Shown one piece after another: positions 28,501 to 43,240 of a stretch of DNA of 64,000 bases. This stretch comes from Brugia malayi (lineage: Eukaryota; Nematoda; Chromadorea; Rhabditida; Onchocercidae): assembly GCF_000002995.4 (NCBI RefSeq), contig NW_025062475.1, positions 496,001-560,000 on the forward strand. Reading direction: 5' to 3'. Both the position numbers and the translations under genes were made by a program. The notes beneath the pieces are model-generated. The model was not told the DNA's origin, did not search any database, and saw only the letters and a list, made by a program, of their open reading frames with translations. Every line of letters starts with the position of its first letter. The first letter of the stretch is position 1.

Positions 28501-31500
28501 TTTTAATATTTTTATTTTTTTTTTTATTTTTTAATTTTTAGTATTTTTTTAAATTTTTTTTAAAAACATTTTTAATTTTTGAGATTTAAGAAAATATTTA
28601 ACAAATAGAAATTAAATAATTCACAATTTTGCACAATGTAAAATACAATTTTAGACTTTTCAAAAAAAAAAATAATAAGACGTTTTAAGCAGCGAAATCT
28701 CTTACTCTTAGCGTACGTCCGAACATTTGCAAACCAATACTGTATCGACCAAGTTTTAATATACGAATGACACGCAAAACACGTAAAACACGAATTACTA
28801 AGAAGGCAAACTGTAAAGTATTACTTCCATTAAATTTAAATATAAAATCTTGCTAAAAAAAAAAAAAAAAAAACAAAGAGAGAGAGAGTGTGAGGGAGGG
28901 ATGTAATTGTAGATGATTTCAGATAGTACAGAAAACGTGTACTTATAGAAAATATGTCAACCTTAATTCAACTTCAAAACGTCAAAATTAAACTTAAACA
29001 AAAAAATAGGCGACATTTGTTACATTCATTCCTTCTTTTTTCTTTCTTCTTATATATTACATCTAATTTCATTTACTACTAATATTAAAAGATGACCTGA
29101 AAATGAATGTCAATGAATATTAAAATAAAATGATACCTTGAGGTCTCTCATATTTTTGGTATTAAATCCAAATAAATTAAGAGCAATTTCAATAATAAAT
29201 GGAAGTATAGCTAATAAATCAATAATATTCATTAATCGAAGAAATGTACTCATTCGATCATAGCTAATTAACATTTTTAATGCATATTCAAAGATAAACC
29301 AAATAATACAAATGAATTCCAATCGTTCAAATACTGGTAATGGCTCCATTTCAATCATTTGAATGCTTATTGAATCTACAAAATTACTTTTATTCATATT
29401 GGAAAAAAGAAAAAGGAAATAAAAGAGAAGAAAAAAAGAAAAGAAAAAACGAATTGTATAAATAGCGAAATAGTTTAGCTTTAACTCAAATAAATTTAGG
29501 TATTAGTAAATTGAATTAAATATTCATAAATACATTTAATGCTAAGTAATATTGTAGGATAAGTTCACTCAGCTAATAGCAATAGCATTTTTTTGCTTCT
29601 ATTTTTGCTTGATCAATTATTTACTAATACACAAATTTCAAGAGCTTCAAAAATTAAAAAAAAAAAAAAAAAAAAAGGAAAAAAAAACTATGGAAGATGG
29701 AAAATATTCCATTTATTGAAGAACTTAAAGATTAATTTAAAGTTAAATCGTTTAAATATTATGCATGAAAAATGTAATGTGTTCGTAAAAATCTACACTA
29801 TTTTTTTTATCTATATAGATAAACGAATATTTGATGATCAGTTTAAAACTAAATAATCACTAAATTTATCTATCTAGTTATTAACAGATAAAAACTTTCA
29901 AAAACATTGAATAATTTCAATTGTTCAACTAGACCATTAGAAAAATCACAACAATGTCATTAAAATTAAGCCATTAAAAATGACAACAACTATCAAATTT
30001 TTGTGTTGTCACTACTTCGTCAAAAATGATAAGCAAGAAATGACTTACCAATAGTGGTAGTATAATTTGTTTTGAGTTGAAATTCTGGTAATGAGCCAAG
30101 TACCAGGCCAAGTATTGATATAAATACAAATAGTACAGAAAGAGTTGTAAAAATCTGAGCAGCAAATGAGCTTAAAAGAAGAAAAAAAATCAATTTACTC
30201 TGTATTATTTCTTGTATTGCATTTGCACTAGGCATGAAAGAAATCTTTAAACTAGGACATTTATATTTGTTTTGATAAGTTGATAACACTTATAGTATCA
30301 CATAATCTTGATAACTCAATCAGATATTATCATTTGTTATCATTTCATCGAATTATCAATTGATCTGATTCATATGTTTACAAGGAAAAATGCAAAAATG
30401 CCAAATTTGTTTTACGCAATATTTTCAATCCTCTCTCTCTCATCCTCACTCTCTCTCTCTCTTGGATATTAAAATTTGATTCAGAGTTTGAGAGAATTTA
30501 AAATTTATCTATTCAATAGCACCCAAAATGCTTTTTTCTTCCATTTCTTTTTCTCATTTACTTACATCATATTTCATAACATCAGCCTACTGTATTACAG
30601 TATCACCTTGGCTACAGTAATAGGCTATTCAGTTAATCATTTCAAGATTAAAAAGACGACTTCAATGATAGCAAAACTATTGTTCCCAAAATATGTCAGA
30701 AATATTTGACCGATAATTGTACCGTATATATTAAATATCATAGACAGACAGGATACGGTATGATACAGGAAGATTTCTCAGATTATAGATTACTTTTAAT
30801 AAAATAATTTACAAATTATTCAAACCTTGCTGGCACTTCCATGAGATTCCAAATTTGTAATCGATATTCACCAAAGCGGAGATGTCTGAAATAGTCCGCT
30901 TGATCCATTTCAGAGCTGCTCCTGAATGAATCTAATTGATTGTCATTTCTATTAAAGCAGCAACATTCGGCCAAATACTTATCCGGTGCGATACACCAAT
31001 AATCCAATTCATTTAGCAAATCTTTCAAGCATAAATTTTCTGGCAAATGTATGAAACCTATAATTTATAATTAATTTGGTTTAAAATTTTTTTCTAAAAT
31101 TTATATTTACATAATTTATTTGCAAATTCTATAAATATTAGCAAAAATTTCAGTGATTTCATGAAATAAATTATTCTAAAGCTAACTAATGAATCGATAA
31201 ATATTTGAAATGAATTCTATAGACTAAGCATATTTAAATAGTCTAATATTGATTGATGTGATAAAATTTGATGAATAAAAATTTCAATCAATTAAATTGA
31301 TGATCAGTGATAAAGTGATTAAAAGATATAAAACAAATGATAAGTCACTTTATCGCTTTCTAAGCAACAGTCTAATGAGTATGAATTGTAAACAGAAAAG
31401 AGTAAATGGTAAAAAATATGATTTTAAATTGAGGAAAAGATAAAAATGAAATGAAATGATAGTTTTACCTGTAAGATAAAATTGATAAATAACGTTAAAT

Positions 31501-33712
31501 AATAAGGCGGAACGTTCGAAATAATATTCGTTTGTATTTTCAAGGTATGCATCTGCCAAAGGTACGCGTTTTTCATGTGGCCATCGAACAATTAATGATA
31601 AAAGACCTGAAAATTTATCATTTAAACAATATCTGTTACTTTTTACAAAAATTTAAGATAAAAATGAGTCATAAAAAATTAAATCAAAAATTCTTTGTTT
31701 ACTCACTTTATGCATATTATATATATTTTCATAAGTTTTAAATTAGACAAATGTTTCTTTTTAAAATGCTAATTTTACAAATATGCTTTAAATTTCAGAT
31801 TTAAATTTAGAAAGTTTCCTAGCTATTTCGAATTAATAATATTATGCTATTAGCTCATAGGAAGAAGTCTAAAAATTAGAAAATGTTTTCAGCTTTTCAA
31901 AATTAAGAATCTAAGCATTCTTTCCAGTTTTTAGTTTTTCCTTTTTTATCTTCAAAATTAACAATATTCAATAAACTGTTGAATAGATCTAATGTTTTAA
32001 ACATAAAAGTTCTCGAGAATTTGAAAATTTTTTCTATTTTTATTATTGAATTATTAATTGAAGGAAATTGGAGGAATTCTGTTAAAGAAATTTATCATTT
32101 AGGCTGCAATGCTAGAAGTAAATCAAAATAGTTTCTACTGTAAAAACGAAAGCTAAGTGAAAATAGTTTCACTGTAAAAATTTAATTTAAATTACTCAAA
32201 TTACTTCTTAAAATCGATGAATTATTTTATTCTTAAATATGCAATGCTTGAAAAAAATGAAAGTAAATAGTAGCAAAAAAATGATGAATGAGATATGAGA
32301 TTTCAGATTAATTTCAAATAGAAAAAAGCAATAGAGAAAAAGTTAGAAGTCATTGATAAAAAATTAAATTGAAACATCAAAAGTTTGATTGAATTATGCC
32401 ACAATATTTCTGATATATCTTACTTAAATAAAGCTTTTGTAAATTGATAATATCAAAGAAAAAATGAGAATGGGAAAGTGTTAAAAGAAAGTTATAAGTT
32501 GAAAATTCATACCAGTTTTTCGCCTTAGAACGGTTTCGTTACGTATCAGGAAATGTGTACCGCCAATATTTAAACGTAAAAATGTATCAGCATTGTCGCT
32601 GTCCGTTATTAATCCAAGCTAAAATTAATATTTTGCAAAGATAAGATAAATAAGTGGTAGAAATATTGATCTGATCATAAATCTATATTTTTGTAAGCTT
32701 ATATAAACTGAGCTAAGGAAGAAATAATTTTGCAAAATTATGATCTGAAAAGAAAATCAGCTGAAATACGGAAAATGATAATAAAGTTAAGTGAAAGACT
32801 TCTCAATGAGTGGATAATTTCCGGTTCAAATTTCAGTCTAGGTGAAAAAAAAAAAAAAAAAAAAACTCCACAACATGGATTATTAATGGCACAGCAAATG
32901 GTTGTGACCTTTGAACTCGAGTCGTTCTTATAGATTCTGTGGCGCTACTAAATTTATAAACCGCCAAAAATGTTTAGGCCACTTCTACCTTCTCGTTTTT
33001 TTTGTTTGACTTAAAAAGTGGAAAACTTTTTTTATTTTGACTTCTATTTTTTTGATCTTTTTGACGTATTCATAAATTTATATTTATAATTTTGATATTC
33101 AAAATCACTTGTGATTGAGGCGTATTCTCGACTTCATTATTTGACGAAATTATATCATTGATAATTGATGTGATATAATTGCTCTTTAGTGATGTCATTT
33201 GTGAGTCTCTGAAATTTTAAAAGGATTTTAACTTGAACATTTCTGACAATATTTTGAAATTTAGCATGTGGAAAAATTTTGAGCAAAACATGCCTATTTA
33301 TCATTTTTTCATATATTTTTATCTTCAAAATTTAAAATTTCCAAAATTCATCTAATAATATGCTAATCATAGATCATTAAGAACTTTTTTTTTTCATGAT
33401 TTCTTGTAAACTATTGCATTAAACTGTACTTAAATTCTAAATAACCATGAAAAAAAACATGCAAGTATTTCAGAAGTTTATTTTCTAATTAATTTTAAAA
33501 AATTTCCCAATAACATTTTTTATTTCTAATAGATTCCAAACGTTTTGCTAAACAAATAGCAAAAAATCGATATCTTTTATTGTTTTTTAATTGAAAACTA
33601 TTGAAAATTACTTTAAGAATTGAGAAATACAAATGCTTCGTCGTATCATTTGATCATTGTGATGCTCAAAAGGTCGATTTTTCCTATGAATACCACGTGT
33701 TGAAGTAGCCAT
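25549..33712 (-). CDS. voltage-gated potassium channel alpha subunit (Kv2/EXP-2-like), pore region disrupted
   Basis: Fourteen exons: 33612-33712, 33109-33208, 32513-32618, 31469-31606, 30826-31057, 30049-30170, 29137-29375, 28706-28810, 28347-28481, 27840-27865, 27214-27243, 26573-26643, 25912-25997 and 25549-25765. They would give about 568 aa. The T1 tetramerisation domain (residues ~78-165) has LRLNIGGTHFLIRNETVLRR and DYWCIAPDKY. S1 is in exon 6; S2 and S3 are in exon 7. S4 in exon 8 is RVLRVLRVIRILKLGR. S5 is in exon 9, the filter TMTTVG|YGD is split over exons 10 and 11, and S6 is in exon 12. S6 has ALPITIIVDNF where most Kv channels have a second proline (PVP/PIP). The tail is Asn-rich. 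Two defects: five T's instead of four in exon 9 (28440-28444) shift the frame, and 26-nt exon 10 follows CG, not AG. The rest is intact. Sequence error or recent decay are both possible. Start chosen at the ATG after acceptor TTCTACAG (33722). Confidence 0.88.
26190..26412 (+). repeat. imperfect tandem repeat in channel intron
   Basis: Units of the type ATTATGATTAGATTTTATC and ATTAGACTTTTATC repeat with variable spacing for about 220 bases, within the intron between the last S6 exon and exon 25912-25997. Confidence 0.8.
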
Positions 33713-33721
33713 TATAGAATC

Positions 33722-33723
33722 CT
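33722..33723 (-). promoter_or_regulatory. putative trans-splice acceptor of the K+ channel gene
   Basis: On the - strand TTAATTCTACAG lies nine bases upstream of the proposed ATG at 33712. An open frame continues upstream to an earlier ATG (33820), so a longer N-terminus is possible if this is not used. Confidence 0.3.
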
Positions 33724-35900
33724 GTAGAATTAAATCATTCATTTTAATATATTTTTTTTTTTCAAAATATTTCTTATCACAATAATTATACGAAATTTTA
33801 CTCTCTAAAAGCAATGCCATCCATTTATTTCACAAAAGTAAAAAGTTGAGCAGTTGTTAAGATGCAAATTTCAAATGAAAATAAGTGCTTCTTGCAGAAA
33901 AAATTAAATTGAAAAATAAAGTCTGCATGTGTGGCAAACATGAATATATAGTCAATTTAACTCTTAGTGCTGATAAAAAAAAAAAAATGAAGTCAAATAA
34001 AGCTATATGGTGATAAGCTATGTAATTAGATAAACTTAACAAACTTATAAGATTAACACTTAGGTAAGAGTTTTCGAAAGCAACAAATTATATCAAATGT
34101 TAGTAAAAGAGAGGAACAAAAAAATCAACAAGAAAGAAAGTTTTATTCCAATTTTCTTTTTTGCTGTAACTTTTTACTGATATTAATGCATTATTTGTAA
34201 TAGCACACATATCTGTCAACAGATCTATTATCAATTAATCAACGTTGATAAATTACATCATTAATTAATCAGTGTTTATAAGCTACACTTGGCTTGTAGA
34301 TATATCAAAACATTTGAAGTGAATTGATCAGATCCATCGAAATTTTAGCACCATGTTGAATAGAAGGAAGCAGAAAATTCTGAGTGGTAAATTACAGCAA
34401 ATCTTGATATCATTGAAGGAATAATGTTTTTACTTTCATCTAGATCATATTTTATTCGTTTTTCATATATTTTCTTATCATTACTCTTATCACTGCTTAA
34501 TTATAAGTCAAATGAAACTATAATATTCAAAATATGAATCAGCCAATTGAGCTTTTTCTCTTGCACTTTATGCAATATTTTGCCATTGCACAATCAAAAT
34601 GACTAGTTTCGATTACTGTAAGCTTCAACTGCTACAGTACTTATTGCGTCGCTACAATATCTACAGTATCCATTACTGTATGAAGTTTGACTGTAATCAA
34701 AAGATGTGAAGTTTATTTTCTTTAAAACGTCATAATTCTTGCTTTATCTGCGATCAAAATAAATAAATAAATGCTTCATTCAAATCCGGCACAATTATCA
34801 GGAAAGACAAAGAGCAGAAGTTTTTTTAATTTATAAAATTAATGAATAATTGGTTGTGGTAAACAGTTTGAAATTTGTAATAAATCAATTTTTCTTATGA
34901 TGTTGAAAGCTTTCATTTCCTTCCTTCCGTTCTCACTTATTACATTAATCCTTTTCAGATATGCTTCATTAACTTCCACCTAGATCAACTGAAACATGTT
35001 AGATTAATTTTAAAGAAAATGAAATAATTTAAAACTTGTTGAAATCATATGCAAAAATCTTTATCAGCAATTCCTCACAAATAAGCTATCAGAATTTTGA
35101 TAAAGCAAAATGAGCAAAGTTATAATAATTAGTTAAAAGGTTTATTTTCTGTAATTTCCTTAATAACTGAAATTGGTGTTATACGTAAAATTTTGAGGGA
35201 GTACGTAAATTCATGAAAGTCATGTTTAGCCTTCCGATGACATTCGATGACACTAATGTGGTAGTTATCATGTATAAACAAAATTTATAATCGTCAGAAA
35301 ATTTACAAAAATTGAATATTATTAATAACTCTTAACTACATCATATCAGTTGTTCATCACAAGGAGAAAAAGTAACAATGCAAATGATTTGCAATAAGTT
35401 TAGCATTTCAACTAATACTGATAAAAATGATAACAATACTGTTAGAGAAGAAACATTTCTGGAAAATGTAATTAATCGTTATATTAATATAAAGTTGATT
35501 TTTTATTTTTTTTTAAAATTTGAAGATCATATTTGAAAATTTTATTTTCATCTATAATTTTTTCTAACAATTTAAAAAGTTCGTAACTCTAAAAGATTCT
35601 AACTTCTAAAGTTATTCCACTATAGACTTCCTGAATTCTTTCATAAAATTCATTAATGAGACATAAAATCACCATTGCAGGACATTTCCTCATTTATCGA
35701 ATAGATTATTTCATTAGATTAAAGCTATTCTCTAAAAGTGGTTCATTGCCATGGAAACTAAAAATTGTCTTTTTCCTTCTATTTCATTCAATTATCCTAG
35801 GCATGAACCTTTTATAAAAAATTAAGAAAATTAAACCTTTTAAACCTTTTAATGGCGTGATATTCTTCTCTTCCTGTTCTCCTTAACTTCATTTTTTATT

Positions 35901-35934
<34 letters not shown>

Positions 35935-35981
35935 GATCGAAATTATAATTATTCACTAATTCAAGTTCAAATGATGACTGA

Positions 35982-36016
35982 GAGAGAGAGAGGGAGGGAG
36001 AGAAGGAAAGAGAGAA
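35982..36016. repeat. (GA)n purine tract
   Basis: GAGAGAGAGAGGGAGGGAG followed by further GA-rich bases; similar tracts occur at 59633-59681 and 61615-61668. Confidence 0.85.
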
Positions 36017-39000
36017 ATACACTCAATTTAAACTTTTTCTCTTAATTCCATCATTCATTGTTGTATTCCTTTTCCGAATGTACATGCATTCGATATTTTG
36101 ATATCGAAAATATAGAAAGTTGATAAGGTTAGCTTGTTCATTAGGTGATAATAACAGCTAATCAGTAATCCTTAAGCAATTGCATTTGAAATGAAACCAC
36201 ACAAATAATCAGTTTATCAACAAAACAAATCAAAAGTTTACTACAAATATTTTCATTTTGAATAACCAAATGTTTTCTCTCATTTCTTCTTCATCAAGAA
36301 ATTGCCATTTATTGAAAAGAATGAAAAGTAAAAAATCAACTGATAAGTTATTCCTCATGTATGAAATATTTGTGGGCAGGAAATAGAGAATTAATATCAT
36401 CAGGAAGATATCATATTATCAATCACAGAAATTTCAGAATGATAATATTCAAATTAAACTTTTCCAGTTATTTTATCATTTTGCTTATTCAAATATGGAA
36501 TTAATATCATATGTAATCTTGCAACAAAAAAAAAAAAAAACTTGTGTTATTTTTATAAAACAGCAAACTATTTTGCTCTTTCATTCTCAGAATGTCAAAA
36601 AATCTGCGCTTGCGATCTATTTGATGCAGCTAATTATAAAGCTAAATTATTCTTATATTCATATTATTTTTCATAACAATTGTATCGACAAATGAAAGAT
36701 AAATGAGTATTGAATTCTATTAGAGTATATCTACTACTGCTACTACAAAAAGGTACTAATTACAAATTAAACATTTATCAGCAATTATCACTTTGAAGCT
36801 AAACTTATTAAGAGAATAAATGAGTGATTAATGCTGGTTTTATTATGATTTTCAAATAAATATTATTCAAATATTATCCAATTTGAATGAGAAAAAATAA
36901 AGTATGTGAATTAGAATTATGATAATGTTAGCTAACATAAGATATGTTTTCTTGTTTTATTTGAAAGAAGCATATATGATAAGTTAATGAGATCATTTGT
37001 CTTTATAATTCATAAATATGGCTTAATGCTCACTTCATGTCAACATTTGCCAATTATTTATATTTCAACTAATGCAAATGACAATAGATAAGATATAAAT
37101 AATTCAAATGATTTGATCACAAAATACAACAAAATCAGTTGTCAATCATTTGATCAAGAAATTAAGAAATTATTGATGGATGAATTATTTAATGTGTTTT
37201 ATCAAATGAATGATACAATTTAAAATGAAAAGTGTTATCATAACCAAAAGAGAGCAATTATAAAAATTGATTCATTCTTTCACTTAAAAATTCAAATAAA
37301 TTAAATTTGAAGTAAGTTTGAACTAATGATTTAAACTGATAGATTTAAAACGATTTGAAATAAATTTAATGAGCAATTGAAATAAATTAAAAGATGAAAT
37401 GCTCAATTCTTATCGCTTTTCTTATTCTAAGCAAACACAACGTATGTTTCTCGAGACTTTGAGATATTTTGAAAAGAGAATTGCAGATCAAAATCTATGT
37501 TTCAATTTCTTAAATCATAACTATATCAAAAAACTGATTACAGCTATTGTTTAATGATTTATTATTATTAACTCAACTTCTGAATTCTGAAAATCATTGA
37601 ACTTGAGAAGTCAGTTCAAAAAAAAATTTGGTAATAATAATAAAATAAAACACTTGATCATGTTAGATTACATATTAAATAGCCAATATTTTAATAACTA
37701 AATTCATCTGATCAAATATTGTAATGATAATAAGTAATTCATAGTAGTTGATTAATGATACAATGATTAATGATAATATGAGACTTAAAAAGTGTTGATA
37801 AGAAATTACACCTATAATAATGTTCAATGTACTCTTCAAAATATTTAGCTATTACAAGGTATTTCATAAAGAATTCATTTTCTAGAAGTTTCAGTCAACA
37901 ACAAAATACTTCATAGCATTTCAATCTTTTTCACTACTGTTATCATGATTCAAATATTTTCAATTTAATTTATTAAAATTTCATGAAGACTAGTAGCAAG
38001 AAAGCACTTGTTTAAGTTAAAGTCCAAGGTAGAGGTAATTTGTACTTTAAATTAATTAACAGTAAAATTTTTATATCAGTCAATTGACGGCAAAAAAATC
38101 AATTCATAACATTTAAATCGAGAAAATAACATCCTTCAAAAAACAAAAATTAAAAGTAAAGAAACTGCATTGGTTCTTTTCTAAATCATTTCCTCAATTT
38201 AAAATTTTGGAATTGCATTTTTCTTTTTCTTTTTGAAAAATGCCAATTAATTTTTTAGTTTCGAGAGTGAATGCAAATTTGTTCATATTTCTATTTTCTT
38301 AGAATTATTAGTACATTTGATCATTTTACTTTTGGTTCCTTTAAAAGAGAAAGGATTAGAAAAATAATTATTTTTGAGCTATTTGGATGTAACAAATCAT
38401 TCCAAAATACATTTATTAAATTTTTTATTTCCTGTCATATGCTTTCTTAAATCTTCGATGCAAATGCAAAATATTTGATTAAAACTATTGGTAAAAGTAA
38501 AAAGGAACAAAAAAAAAATTCAATTAAGTGATTAATTTCACTTCTGTTCCCTTTTTTTTCTAAAATTTCCATTGAAAAGTAATATTTCTGAGTGGTTTGA
38601 ATGGGAAAAAAATAATCGGATGTTTCTAATTGTTTCTTTTAATTCAAAATTTTGCAATTCATTTCATGTTTACATTTTTTTTTCCTTTTTAAACAATTCT
38701 TCTGAGAAATTTATTTCACTTAAATGGCTAAAATCTTCTAACCATTGAAGTTTATTATTGTCTCAGAAAATTGTTATTTTGCAATAATTTTACTTGAGAA
38801 TTCATACTTTTTTTTTTTATCTGCTCATTAAGTAAATTATATTTAAGTAAATTATTTTAAACTTAGACATTCTTTGGAATAGTATATTTGTGTCAGACAC
38901 TTTTTAAAGGTTTGCTGCTATTGTTTTTAATTTAATATCATTTAAATTTTATGAAGGAGAATTAATTTATCGAGAGTTATAGGCTTCTAAGAAAATTCTT

Positions 39001-39460
39001 TCTCTGAAAGTCAAATGATAAGCAAAAATTAGAGATTAAAAAAAAGCTGATAATCAGATATAATGTAAAATCCTTTTAAAAAATAACAATCATTTCGATT
39101 CATTTTTTTATGTCATCTCACAATATATTTTGCTATATTTTATTTTGAAAATTTCTTACTAAAAGGCATTGCTGGCATGCAATGACCAAAATTTCATTTA
39201 AATTTTCTGGCAGTTAATTCAAATGGAATTTCTTTCTTAATGCCAATTGTATTTGAAAAATAAAAATAAAAAGTTATCGTTAAAAAGTCATCTTGAATTA
39301 ACATTTATTTAAAAATTTAAAATTTATTAAAATTTAAAAAAAATTTTTCAAGTTAAAATAATTTAAAATTTTTTGTCATTACGATTGTATTTCAAGATGA
39401 TAATTTCATATATCTTCTTTTTCTTTCACTTTATCAAAAATTTGCTGTTAGGATATGTGC

Positions 39461-39480
39461 AGATCAGATCAGATCAGATC
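39461..39480. repeat. (AGATC)4 short tandem repeat
   Basis: Four perfect AGATC units in otherwise unremarkable AT-rich DNA. Confidence 0.9.
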
Positions 39481-41944
39481 ATGTCTGATGGAAGATGCAA
39501 TCACAAATAAAACTGTCAATTAATTTCAAAAGAAATTTATTTCGTTGATGATTTCTAACATATTAGCACTTGAATATATTTAAATTTAAAAATTTTTTAT
39601 TGCTTAAATTGTCAAAAAAAAGTGCTAACTGTAAGATTTCCATAACTATCTATACCTAAATTAATAAATAAAAATAATCTCACTTAGAAATAGAAGTCTC
39701 TTTTCTATTAGAACTTGCAAATTTTGAAAAAAGTTGAAAATTATAGGAAATAAGTGGTACTGACTTTATCACCATCACTTTTTACTCGATTTCCATGCAT
39801 CCATTTAAGTAAACAAAAAGAAAAGTTGAAATTTATTACATGGTACTTTTTTTTCAGAAATAATATTTCAAAATGAGAATATTGGATGTAATTAATTTAA
39901 CTCTTACATTCAGCACATTCGTTTTCTTTTTTTTTTTTTTGGTTGTTGAAATTGCTAGAACAGAATTAGTGAAATGATTTGTAAAATTATTTTATACAAG
40001 AAGATTTGAAATTTTCTAATTTTTCTATTCTTGAATTTGATATGATTTCAATAAACTAAATTCCTTTTAAAAGCCATGAAAAAATTAATGCACCTGAAAT
40101 TCAACTTAAAAAAAAAAAAACCAAAGGTTAGAGCAAATAACAAAATTGAAATTTTAGCAGTACCGAATAGATTAGCCATGAACTGTGTGCAAACTTTTCA
40201 AAATAGTATGTTTCATTGTGATTTGTCATGAAAATATGAATTTGAATCAGATTTAACACATTTCCCATTTGCTTTTTATTATCTTGAATTCACTTAAATT
40301 ATCAGTTATCAGTTGAATTCACCAATTTGATATTATCGATTTGTTACTGAAATTCAGTTATTAATTCCAATTAAAATGTTATTATGTAATAAATGATTCT
40401 GATAGAAGCTCATACCTAATCAGCGATTGATTTCTTTAGCTTTTGATTTGGAAGTTTGGAAAAATTTTTAAAAACTCTGGAATGCATCACCAATAAAAAA
40501 ATAAATAACAATCGTAATGCCATTTCACTCAATTTCAAAACAAAACAATGCAAAATACATTACTTTTACGCAGTTGTGCAGAGAGGTATACTAAAATATG
40601 CTAAAATTTCTATTCATATCATTTTTTCTTCCGCTAAGATCAATCAAAATCTCTTCACGATAACGTCCCTTCAAGAACGATATTTTAAATCGACAATTTT
40701 TTAGTAACAAAATGCACTATCACTTTTAACTCAGCTTATTATACTACTATTGTTTCTGAAATCTGAAATCAATAATTATCATTTCACAGATCACTTCTCC
40801 AGAAATGCGATATTACTTATATTTGCAACTATCATATGTTTTATAAAGTTATTCATACCACATATTAGGTGAATAACGAAGTGAAGTTCATGTATTCTGA
40901 AATCCATACTTGGACTGCCATTAAACTTTTTGCATAATTTTTAGTAATGCACTGGATGAAATTAGAAACTAACTTGACAAGTTTCATTACCACAACACCA
41001 AAGGTATTTCTGATCACAGTTTGTTTTCAGTCTGCCGTTTCAATAACAAAATTCAGCAAGAAACTTAGGTGTTTAACTGTGGGTTAGATCAAATTATTGC
41101 AGTTGCAATGGCTTTTTTTAAAGAATTTAAGTTCATCGTGTTGGTTGTGTAAACAAAGTTTCACTTTTGCTTTATTTCGTAATTACAAAAAATTTCTAGA
41201 AAAAATTTAATTAACATTAAATGAAGCAAACATGAAATGACTCATATGAAATTGTGGAGGAAATAACAAAAGACACAAATGAATGGTAAATATAGCAATC
41301 AACAGAGGCTTTTTCGCTTACGTAAATAAATTCTATAAATAAAAGTATAATTATGCAGTGAATTAAATCTAGCCATTATATTGTTAACCTGACAATATAC
41401 ATTATTAATGAACTTAATTAATGACATAGGTTTAGGAAAAAAATATGCAGTTTTAATAAGAGTGACAGAATTTTCTCGTGGAAGACAACAAACAATTTTG
41501 AATTCTCACCAGTGAACTACAGTTGCAGACGGAAATACCTCTGAAGAAAGCGGCATACTTCAGAATATTCCACACCTTGACTGTTTCAGAAGACAAGATA
41601 AAATTCAACTGAAAAATAAGAAATATCAAACAGGCATGGAAAGTTATAGGAATGTTAGATTAAAAGAACTCATTCAAAGCAGATTTCAATTAATTTAAAG
41701 TTTAAAAAAGTGAAATTTAAAGAGAATGGGAGTGGGAGAATGCGAACAGTTAATTTGAAATACATTTACAGTATTATTAAGCTGAACATTGCAAGAAAAT
41801 TTGAAAGAAATAACGAAATCGATAAATAAACTAACAATTCGATTATCCGACCGACTAATTCCCAAAAACGAAAAAGCAAAATGAAAGCAAAATGAATACT
41901 TATTGTAACATAACCAAAAAATATGGGATTAAACGAGGGGCGGT

Positions 41945-42258
41945 ACTTGACATACTATGCGGGTAAATGATTGCCCAACTTGTAGTAAAATGATTGCAAT
42001 GATAAGTGCTGATAAAACATAAAGTGCTTATAGTAAAGGAGAGAAGTAATCTCGGAGTACTCTTTAAGACTATCACAAATGTCTCAATGCAATGATACGT
42101 GCACTTAACTGATGAGATATAACCCTACCCTACCCGTCTGCTTGCTGAAAACAAAAAGAGTAATTACTGCAGCACAGCAAAATATATGCTTGACATATTA
42201 TAAGGGTAAATGAATGCCCGAAGGGCAGGGAAGAGAAATCTCGAAGTACTTTTAATCA
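41945..42258 (+). repeat. pair of related segments in a GC-richer patch
   Basis: ACTTGACATACTATGCGGGT...AATGATTGCCC at 41946 resembles GCTTGACATATTATAAGGGT...AATGAATGCCC at 42188. Each is followed by GGAGAGAAGTAATCTCGGAG or its variant and then AGTACT(C/T)TT. Two diverged copies of one element are likely; their identity is unknown. Confidence 0.6.
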
Positions 42259-42349
42259 TTTTATTGTTCATCAAAAAATAATTTGCATTTTATGAGGTAA
42301 TATTAAGATATGCACGAATAGTACTAATTGTCACATTCTCCTCAGACTA

Positions 42350-42450
42350 CTACTCCTTGCACTCCTTGCGCTCATCGGAAGAGTCTGAATGCGATGGTAG
42401 GCGCAGCTTTGATGAAATGGAAGGATAATTGCGCCATATGTGCTCACTTT
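42350..42450 (-). CDS. possible terminal exon, unknown gene
   Basis: On the - strand TTTTACTTCTAG is followed by 33 open codons reading SEHIWRNYPSISSKLRLPSH... to a TAG. The composition is hydrophilic and GC-richer than the flanks. No upstream exon was found. The + strand is also open here (42346-42428, ending ...RRSFDEMEG), so strand is uncertain. Confidence 0.2.
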
Positions 42451-43240
42451 CTAGAAGTAAAATGGAGTGGTATTACTGTAGCATAATTGGAAGAGAGAAG
42501 ATATGAAGGAAGTATTTAACCTTGTACCCTGGAGAGATACAGAATTTCAACCATAGATAATTATTTGGTCAAAGTCAGTCGCAATTATTAGATCTGAAAT
42601 TGATAAATGTTAACCGAACTGATTTATTGATCAATAATGAAATGATTTCGTTCATCTGATGTGAGGTATATGACGAGAATGGCTTCCGAAATATCATAAA
42701 TTTATGTTTCTTATTATTACTACTTCAGAGTAATATTTTTAAGGATTTGTTGACATGAAATTTATAAAAAAGTGACGTTAATTATTTAAAAATTTCGATG
42801 TGAAAAAAAAAAATGAAAAAACATGATAAAAAAATGAATGGTTAAGTGACAATGATTAAATGATACCACTAATGAAAACATTTATGATATTTTCATTTTA
42901 TTAAAATTTCAGTGTTCTTAAAAATTTTGTTTTTAAGGTTCATAAAAAAAAAAAACTTTTATAATGGCATAAGCATATTAACTGAAGTTGGTGGAATGTA
43001 TAGACTAGAACATAGAAAAAGTTACTCATTGATTTGCCTAAAAATGATACAAACTAGAAGTAATAAATTGCAATTGAAGTTATTTGGTTTAAAAAATCGT
43101 TCTTTCATTAATTATTAATAAATTTATGAAGACCAAGAAATTCAATAAAAATTTACATCATTTAAAAGACAAAATTGAGATCTCGACCGTATCGACTTCT
43201 TTTTTTTGCGCACAAGGATGATAATATAGATAATATAAGA

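Larger units (their letters stand above)
33713..41490. other. long gene-poor AT-rich stretch
   Basis: Nearly 8 kb upstream of the channel gene without a recognisable exon on either strand. It has a (GA)-rich tract at 35982-36016, four AGATC units at 39461-39480, and many A/T runs. Short open frames such as 36495-36695 and 40456-40704 (+) look random. Channel promoter and enhancers may lie here, but I see no defined site. Confidence 0.45.

Noticed and set aside
28706..28810. Calling the channel a pseudogene outright
   Set aside because: Only two single-base problems in about 1.7 kb of coding sequence, one in a homopolymer; sequence error is at least as likely.
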